Of a stretch of DNA of 10,254 nt, positions 5,526 through 10,254 are shown one piece after another. Made by a program: the position numbers and the translations under genes. The notes beneath the pieces were generated by a model. It ran no database searches. It saw only the letters and a list, made by a program, of their open reading frames with translations, and was not told the DNA's origin. Within the stretch, counting starts at the first letter, position 1, and the number at the start of each line of letters is the position of its first letter. This DNA comes from Patescibacteria group bacterium (GTDB lineage: Bacteria; Patescibacteriota; Doudnabacteria; UBA920; 2-01-FULL-50-11), in contig JAMDAJ010000028.1 in NCBI GenBank assembly GCA_023485925.1, positions 1 to 10,254 on the forward strand, in the 5' to 3' direction.

Positions 5526-6650
5526 ATGAGGATCGGCATTGACATGCGTATGGCGGGGACGGGTTTCGGCATCGGCACTTACGTGAGCGAACTCGTGAAA
5601 GCGCTTTTAAAGCGCCGGTCCGCGATAGATTATCGCCTGTTTTTCCATCCGGTTTTCAGCCGGGAACAGTACGAAGTTTTTTCCCGTATCCACAGCGCCT
5701 GCCGCATGCTGGACGTTCGGTATTATTCTTTGGCGGAACAGCTCAAACTGCCGGCATTGCTTGCCCGGGAAAAACTCGACCTCGTGCACTTCCCAAATTT
5801 CAACGTTCCGATTTTTTACCCCGGAAAATACGTCATGACCATTCACGATCTCATTCATCACAAATTTCCGGGCAGTAAAAAGCGTAATTTTTATTACCGC
5901 TGGGGCTACCGGACCATCATTAAAAAAGCCGCGGAGAAAGCTTCAGCCGTCATCGCCGTTTCCGAACACACAAAAAAAGATATTGAATATTACTTGCGTA
6001 TCCCGCCGGAAAAAATTTCTGTCGTGCACGAAGGTGTCGCCGCTTTTTACGGCCAAAAAGCCGCATTGACTGACATCGAGCGTGTTTTAACAAAATACAG
6101 CATACGCCGCCCCTACATTTTAGCCGTCGGGGTATGGCGCCGGTACAAAAACCTGCCACAGCTGACCAAAGTTTTCGATGCTCTCAAACTAAAGGGTTTC
6201 CCACATCAGCTGGTTTTGGTGGGCACCCAGGATGAACACTACCCTTGGATAAAAGAGCAAATTTTCGGGGTCAAAAACGCCGCGGCTATCATCGCGACTG
6301 GCAAAATTTCCGACGATGACCTACGTATAATCTACCAAGCCGCCGAGCTTTACGTTAATCCTTCGCTTTCGGAGGGTTTTGGTTTAACGGCGATCGAGGC
6401 CCAAGCCAGCGGTTTGCCGGTCGCTTGCTCGAATATCGAGGTTGCTCGCGAGACACTTGGGTCGACCGCCGTATTTTTTGACTCGGAGAATCCGGCCGAC
6501 ATGCAAAAGGCGCTCGAGACGATTCTAAAAGATGAGGAGCTGCGGCGGAGGCTCTCGCAAAAATCGCTTGAAAACAGTCGTCGGTTTTCCTGGGAAAAAA
6601 CCGCGGAGTTGACCGAGAAAATTTATTTGTCCGCACTTAAAATACAATGA
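5526..6650 (+). CDS. GT4-family glycosyltransferase (third of three)
   Basis: It is a predicted GT-B retaining glycosyltransferase of 374 residues, closely related in layout to the preceding gene. It has MRIGIDMRMAGTGFGIGTYV (1-20) with the Gly-rich acceptor loop that its neighbour lacks. TIHDLIHHKFPG (105-116) and AVSEHTKKDI (144-153) follow. The C-terminal domain has AVGVWRRYKNL (200-210) and the EX7E pair E283/E291 in SEGFGLTAIEAQASGLPVA (282-300). The start at 5526 is preferred over the fossil ATG at 5415 because the latter frame stops at 5508. No clear Shine-Dalgarno site is seen. Its stop overlaps the murG start as ATGA (6647-6650). It probably adds a later sugar of the same surface glycan; substrate unknown. 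Confidence 0.92.
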   Translation: MRIGIDMRMAGTGFGIGTYVSELVKALLKRRSAIDYRLFFHPVFSREQYEVFSRIHSACRMLDVRYYSLAEQLKLPALLAREKLDLVHFPNFNVPIFYPGKYVMTIHDLIHHKFPGSKKRNFYYRWGYRTIIKKAAEKASAVIAVSEHTKKDIEYYLRIPPEKISVVHEGVAAFYGQKAALTDIERVLTKYSIRRPYILAVGVWRRYKNLPQLTKVFDALKLKGFPHQLVLVGTQDEHYPWIKEQIFGVKNAAAIIATGKISDDDLRIIYQAAELYVNPSLSEGFGLTAIEAQASGLPVACSNIEVARETLGSTAVFFDSENPADMQKALETILKDEELRRRLSQKSLENSRRFSWEKTAELTEKIYLSALKIQ

Positions 6651-7765
6651 GTAAACATCCCCTCATAATCGGGTTGGTCGGCGGAGGCAGCGGAGGACCG
6701 CTGACGCCGCTTTTGGCAGTTAGAACGGAAATTTTACGTCAGGAACCAAAGGCCGAATTTTTGTATTTCGGCGGCAACTCCCTGCCGGAGCGGCAGCTGC
6801 TTTCCAAATTGTCCCTGCGTCGTTTCCATATCCCGGCCGGCAAATGGCGCAGGTATTTTTCCTGGCGTAATTTAGTCGATATTTTTCTTACGCTGTTCGG
6901 TTTTTTCAAAGCCCTCACCGTCTTGGCGCAAAACCGTCCGGACACCCTGTTTTCCGCCGGTAGCTATGTTTCAGTTCCGGTCGCTTACGCCGCGTTTCTC
7001 CTCCGTATTCCCGTGGTCATCCACCAGCAGGATGTGGTGGTGAGCTTGTCGAATCGCCTGGTCGCGCCGATCGCCGCAAAAATCACGGTCGCGCTGCCGG
7101 AGTCGGTAAAATCGTTCTCCACCGCAAGCGGGCTATTTCGACAGCGCAAGATCTCCAAAGTCGTTCACACCGGCAATCCAGTGCGAGCAGACCTTTTGAA
7201 GGGCACGCGGGCGACAGCACAGAAGATTTTCGGGCTGCAAGCGGATCTGCCGACCTTGCTCGTGCTGGGCGGGGGAGGCGGCGCCCGCCGTCTGAATCAG
7301 GCCGTTACGCTTGCTTTGCCAAAACTCACGCAGGTTTTCCAAGTCATCCACGTGACGGGAGCCGACAAACCCGGGGTTCTTGTTTCCAATCCGCGCTACC
7401 ACGTTTACGAATTTCTCAAAGATGAACTGCCTTACGCTTTTGCGGCGGCCGATATCATCGTCAGCCGCGCGGGGTTTTCCACCATTTCAGAACTTGTAGC
7501 GCGGGAAAAAATAAGTGTTTTGGTCCCTATACCCAATTCCCATCAGGAGGCAAATGCCGTATACTTCTTCAGTAAGGGAGCGGCCGTAGTTTTATTGGAA
7601 TCAAGTTTTACGACGGATAAATTCATCAGATTGCTACGGCAGCTTCTGTTCGACGCGGAGAGTCAAAAATATATGCGCGCCTGCCTTCGAAAATTACAAA
7701 CGCCTCAGGCGGCGCAACAGATCGCGACGCTGCTCACCGCTTGTGCCCGTAAACAAAAAATATGA
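6647..7765 (+). CDS. murG: MurG, lipid II synthase (divergent)
   Basis: MurG transfers GlcNAc from UDP-GlcNAc to lipid I on the cytoplasmic membrane face, giving lipid II for peptidoglycan. The 372-residue product shows the MurG order of motifs. These are a Gly-rich loop GGGSGGPLTPLLAV (12-25), FSAGSYVSVPVAYAA (102-116), HQQDVVVSLSNRL (126-138), HTGNPVR (174-180), LGGGGGARRLN (207-217), SRAGFSTISELVA (273-285) and IPNSHQEANA (295-304). Several positions depart from the classical enzyme: GGTGGH has Pro18 in place of His, HEQN is HQQD, and GGSQGA is GGGGGA. The family call is secure from motif order and from the murC and murB neighbours. Overlaps on both sides are 4-base ATGA junctions, implying translational coupling. 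Confidence 0.93.
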   Translation: MSKHPLIIGLVGGGSGGPLTPLLAVRTEILRQEPKAEFLYFGGNSLPERQLLSKLSLRRFHIPAGKWRRYFSWRNLVDIFLTLFGFFKALTVLAQNRPDTLFSAGSYVSVPVAYAAFLLRIPVVIHQQDVVVSLSNRLVAPIAAKITVALPESVKSFSTASGLFRQRKISKVVHTGNPVRADLLKGTRATAQKIFGLQADLPTLLVLGGGGGARRLNQAVTLALPKLTQVFQVIHVTGADKPGVLVSNPRYHVYEFLKDELPYAFAAADIIVSRAGFSTISELVAREKISVLVPIPNSHQEANAVYFFSKGAAVVLLESSFTTDKFIRLLRQLLFDAESQKYMRACLRKLQTPQAAQQIATLLTACARKQKI

Positions 7766-9153
7766 ATCCTCCCGAATATCGACACGTACATTTTATCGGA
7801 GTCGGCGGGGTCGGGTTGTCCCGATTGGCCAAGTATTTTCTCTTTCAAAAGAAAGTCGTTTCTGGCTCTGACCTCTTAGCCAACGAATTCACGGAGCAAT
7901 TGGCCAAGCTGGGCTTGGATTTTAAAGTCGGACACGCGGCGGAAAACGTTCCCAAAGAGTGCGACCTGGTGGTTTTCTCCTCGGCTATTCCCGAAACCTG
8001 TCCCGAACTTATCGAAGCTAAAAAGCGCGGGATTTTAATACTTTCCCATTTTGAACTTTTAGGCAAAATCACTCAGGCCTTTAAAACCATAGCGGTTTCG
8101 GGGACGAACGGGAAATCCACCACCACCACGCTTTTGGGGTTGATAATGGAAGCGGCGGGGCTTGACCCGACGGTCTTCGTTGGCACCGCGGTCGGCGCTT
8201 GGTACGGAAATTTGCGCGTGGGAAGAGGGCGGTATCTGGTGGTCGAAGCTGACGAATTAAAGCGCCAATTCCTGTCGCTTATGCCTTTTGGCTTGGTCAT
8301 CACGAACGTGGAAGCCGATCATCTGGATTATTTTACAGATCTGCAGGATATTTATAAAGCATTCGGGGAGCTTATCGCCAAAGTTCCGGAGAACGGCTTT
8401 TTGGTGTACAACAAAGACGACATTGGCGCCGCCGCGGTGATGAAAGAAGTGAGTCATCCTCGTATCGCCAGTTTTGGCAGAGCTTCCGGCACGGTAAAGC
8501 TTTTGAATATCAAAACTTCAAAAATGAAAGTCGAAGTAGAGATCAATCTCCGCGGGAAAAAATCTCAATTCAGTTTGCAGGTCCCCGGTCTCTTTAACGT
8601 TTATAACGCCCTCGCCGCCATTGCCGCGGCGGCGGATTTGGATATCCCTTTTTCGGTCATGAAACCCGTGTTGGAGAGCTTCAAAGGGACCTGGCGGCGG
8701 TTTCAGATCCTGGGAACCTACAAAAACTCCCTGGTCATCAACGATTACGGGCACCATCCCACCGCCTTGTTGGAAACCGTCGTTGGAGCCCGCGAGTTTT
8801 TCCCCGGCAAAAGGATTCTGCTGGTTTTTCAGCCGCATCAGCGCGCCCGCACGAATTTTTTTCACAAAGAATTCATCGAGGCACTAAAACTCGCAGCGCC
8901 CGACGGTCTTATCCTCTCCGAGATTTACGACGTGGCCGGTCGGGATGGCGCGGACAGTCCGAAAATCAGCTCCAAGGATTTGCTGATCGAGATTTCCAAG
9001 TTCGTTTCCGAGTCTTATTACGCAAAAAACCGGGACGAAGCATTGTTGCTCGCGCGCAAACTCTCAGCCGAGTACGACATTGTTCTGGTAATGGGCGCGG
9101 GCGATATTTACAAGCTCGCTGAAGCCTTAATCGCGGAAGACGTCTTGTTATGA
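7762..9153 (+). CDS. murC: MurC, UDP-N-acetylmuramate--L-alanine ligase
   Basis: MurC adds the first amino acid of the stem peptide to UDP-MurNAc, using ATP, in the cytoplasm. At 463 residues it has the normal length and domain order. The UDP-binding Rossmann domain has HFIGVGGVGLSRLA (10-23). The ATP-grasping central domain has the P-loop VSGTNGKSTTTTLLG (112-126), EADELKRQFL (162-171) and TNVEADHLDYF (181-191). The C-terminal domain has NDYGHHPTA (327-335), FQPHQRART (356-364) and MGAGDIYKLA (444-453). Most MurC proteins have GTHGKT and EADESD; here they are GTNGKS and EADELK, so the substrate end is somewhat unusual. The related ligase Mpl is an alternative, but the place between murG and murB favours MurC. 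Confidence 0.93.
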   Translation: MNPPEYRHVHFIGVGGVGLSRLAKYFLFQKKVVSGSDLLANEFTEQLAKLGLDFKVGHAAENVPKECDLVVFSSAIPETCPELIEAKKRGILILSHFELLGKITQAFKTIAVSGTNGKSTTTTLLGLIMEAAGLDPTVFVGTAVGAWYGNLRVGRGRYLVVEADELKRQFLSLMPFGLVITNVEADHLDYFTDLQDIYKAFGELIAKVPENGFLVYNKDDIGAAAVMKEVSHPRIASFGRASGTVKLLNIKTSKMKVEVEINLRGKKSQFSLQVPGLFNVYNALAAIAAAADLDIPFSVMKPVLESFKGTWRRFQILGTYKNSLVINDYGHHPTALLETVVGAREFFPGKRILLVFQPHQRARTNFFHKEFIEALKLAAPDGLILSEIYDVAGRDGADSPKISSKDLLIEISKFVSESYYAKNRDEALLLARKLSAEYDIVLVMGAGDIYKLAEALIAEDVLL

Positions 9154-10154
9154 GAGCATCCGACCCTAGCAAAATCGGAAAGAAAGCGGGACTTTTGATA
9201 GAAGAAAAAAAACCGTTGGCACCACTGACGAATTGGCGCATCGGCGGACCGGCGCGGTGGTTCATTGAGGCAACGAACGCCGAAACTGTTGCCGCCGCGA
9301 TAAAACTGGCGGGTGGGTTTAAAATCCCCGTGTTCATTCTGGGCGGCGGCACTAACATTCTGGTCTCGGACAAAGGTTTCCCCGGCCTTGTGATAAAGAT
9401 CGCCACCAGTTCGATAACGCGGGAGCAAGACATTGTATGGGCTGACGCGGGTGTCGCCATGGGACGCCTTGCGGTTTTTTGTCTTGACCAAAATCTCGCC
9501 GGCATGGAATGGGCGGTCGGGCTGCCGGGTACGGTCGGGGGCGCGGTCTGCGGCAATTCCAATTGTTTTGGCAGCTCCACGGCCGAAATTTTTTTGCGCG
9601 CGGAAACACTGGATAAACACGGCCGCATACATACAAGGGAAAAGGATTATTTTCGTTTCGATTACGACCATTCTCGGCTGCAAGAGACCGGCGAAGTGCT
9701 TCTTCGGGCCGCTTTCAAACTCAAAGCCGTGCCGCCCGAGGTAATTGCGGCCATCCGGGAACAAGTCCAAAAAAACACTAAACAGCGTATCGACCAGCAG
9801 CCGCAAGGCACCGGCACGGCCGGCAGCACCTTTAAGGCGATAAAGCCTACACCCGAAAACGCGCAACAGTTATCCGCGGTCTGTCCGGACTGGGAAAAAG
9901 GTCTGCGCGACGGTTTTGTATCCGCCGGGTTCATTATCGACAAGTGCCTGGGACTCAAGGGCTTTGAACTTTCCGGCATGCGCATTTCCGTTAAACACGC
10001 CAATTTTTTCGTGAATTTGGGCCACGCGCGCGCCGCAGGCGCCAAACAGCTCATTGACTTCGTAAAAAAATCATGCGAAGATAAATTGCATATCAAACTG
10101 GAAGAAGAAATCAAATACGTCGGTGATTTTTCAAAAATTAACCACGACAAATGA
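9150..10154 (+). CDS. murB: MurB, UDP-N-acetylenolpyruvoylglucosamine reductase
   Basis: MurB is the FAD enzyme that reduces enolpyruvyl-UDP-GlcNAc to UDP-MurNAc with NADPH, one step before MurC. The FAD-binding domain shows TNWRIGGPARWF (27-38), ILGGGTNILVSD (63-74) and GLPGTVGGAVCGNS (124-137). The substrate domain has the proton-donor serine in AGSTFKA (224-230, Ser226), AGFIIDKCLGLKG (259-271), ISVKHANFFVNLG (279-291) and a late Glu cluster LEEEIKYVG (317-325). At 334 residues it is near normal length. One oddity is FDYDHSRL (170-177) where the family usually has an Arg after the Tyr (YRxS); here it is Asp173. It overlaps murC by ATGA at 9150 and the next gene by ATGA at 10151. Confidence 0.94.
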   Translation: MRASDPSKIGKKAGLLIEEKKPLAPLTNWRIGGPARWFIEATNAETVAAAIKLAGGFKIPVFILGGGTNILVSDKGFPGLVIKIATSSITREQDIVWADAGVAMGRLAVFCLDQNLAGMEWAVGLPGTVGGAVCGNSNCFGSSTAEIFLRAETLDKHGRIHTREKDYFRFDYDHSRLQETGEVLLRAAFKLKAVPPEVIAAIREQVQKNTKQRIDQQPQGTGTAGSTFKAIKPTPENAQQLSAVCPDWEKGLRDGFVSAGFIIDKCLGLKGFELSGMRISVKHANFFVNLGHARAAGAKQLIDFVKKSCEDKLHIKLEEEIKYVGDFSKINHDK

Positions 10155-10254
10155 AAATTGTTCTCAAAGGCACCCGGCTGGCTTTAACGCCCGCCTTGCA
10201 AGCGTACGTCAAAAGCAAATTCCAGCACTTGGATAAATTCGGGGTAAAGATCCA
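10151..10254 (+). CDS. hpf: Ribosome hibernation factor HPF/RaiA, N-terminal part
   Basis: The frame from ATG 10151 to the window edge encodes 34 complete codons, beginning MKIVLKGTRLALTPALQAYV and continuing KSKFQHLDKF. This is the first beta strand and helix of the HPF/YfiA family (compare the MxIxITGxxxxLTxALxxYVxxKFxxLx pattern). These proteins bind the 30S decoding region and put ribosomes to rest in stationary phase. The gene continues past the window, so long and short forms cannot be told apart. It shares an ATGA overlap with the murB stop, so it may be co-transcribed with the cell-wall genes. Confidence 0.85.
   Translation, partial: MKIVLKGTRLALTPALQAYVKSKFQHLDKFGVKI

Noticed and set aside
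9108..9866. Long minus-strand ORF (252 residues) opposite murB
   Set aside because: It is antisense to a clear murB with all family motifs, and arises from the GC-rich codon pattern.

Overview
The window looks like a chromosomal segment of a Candidate Phyla Radiation (Patescibacteria, probably Parcubacteria-like) bacterium. The evidence is dense same-strand packing with 4-base ATGA gene overlaps, compact and divergent Mur enzymes, weak or absent Shine-Dalgarno sites, and a CCTGCCTGC-type palindrome of the kind common in these genomes. TGA is used as a stop (for example at 5416-5418, 6648-6650 and 7763-7765), so this is not one of the lineages that reads TGA as glycine. The lineage call is inference from gene content and style; no taxonomic search was possible.

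Layout. (1) Positions 1-625: the C-terminal part of ribosomal protein L17 lies on the minus strand and abuts ribosomal protein S9 (rpsI) on the plus strand. No L13 gene and no L17 5' part are present, so there is a rearrangement or assembly junction near position 120-145. (2) 626-1043: a hairpin-rich spacer, including a strong CCTGCCTGC palindrome and what appears to be a second copy of the S9 C-terminal end, followed by a small unrecognised coiled-coil-like ORF. (3) 1044-1610: two converging terminators, the RNase P RNA gene (rnpB, minus strand) with a near-consensus promoter, and a divergent extended -10 promoter that should give a leaderless message. (4) 1611-6650: a membrane sugar-phosphate transferase and three GT4-type glycosyltransferases, probably building a lipid-linked surface polysaccharide. 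(5) 6647-10154: murG, murC and murB, which act in peptidoglycan precursor synthesis. (6) 10151-end: the start of a ribosome hibernation factor (HPF/RaiA).

Genes 1611 to the end are all on the plus strand and nearly contiguous, so they may be one long operon joining surface glycan synthesis, cell-wall synthesis and ribosome hibernation. MurG, MurC and MurB each carry substitutions at usually conserved positions.

The most unusual signal is a pair of insert-like segments of about 110 bp in front of the second and third glycosyltransferase genes. Each contains an identical 48-bp palindromic repeat. Each is preceded, exactly at the stop codon of the upstream gene, by a fossil copy of the downstream gene's own start (ATGAGGATCGGCATTGAC-like). 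The arrangement suggests a palindromic element that entered codon 6 of each gene while the gene start was regenerated downstream. A comparable duplicated gene end, with a different palindrome between the copies, may be present after rpsI.
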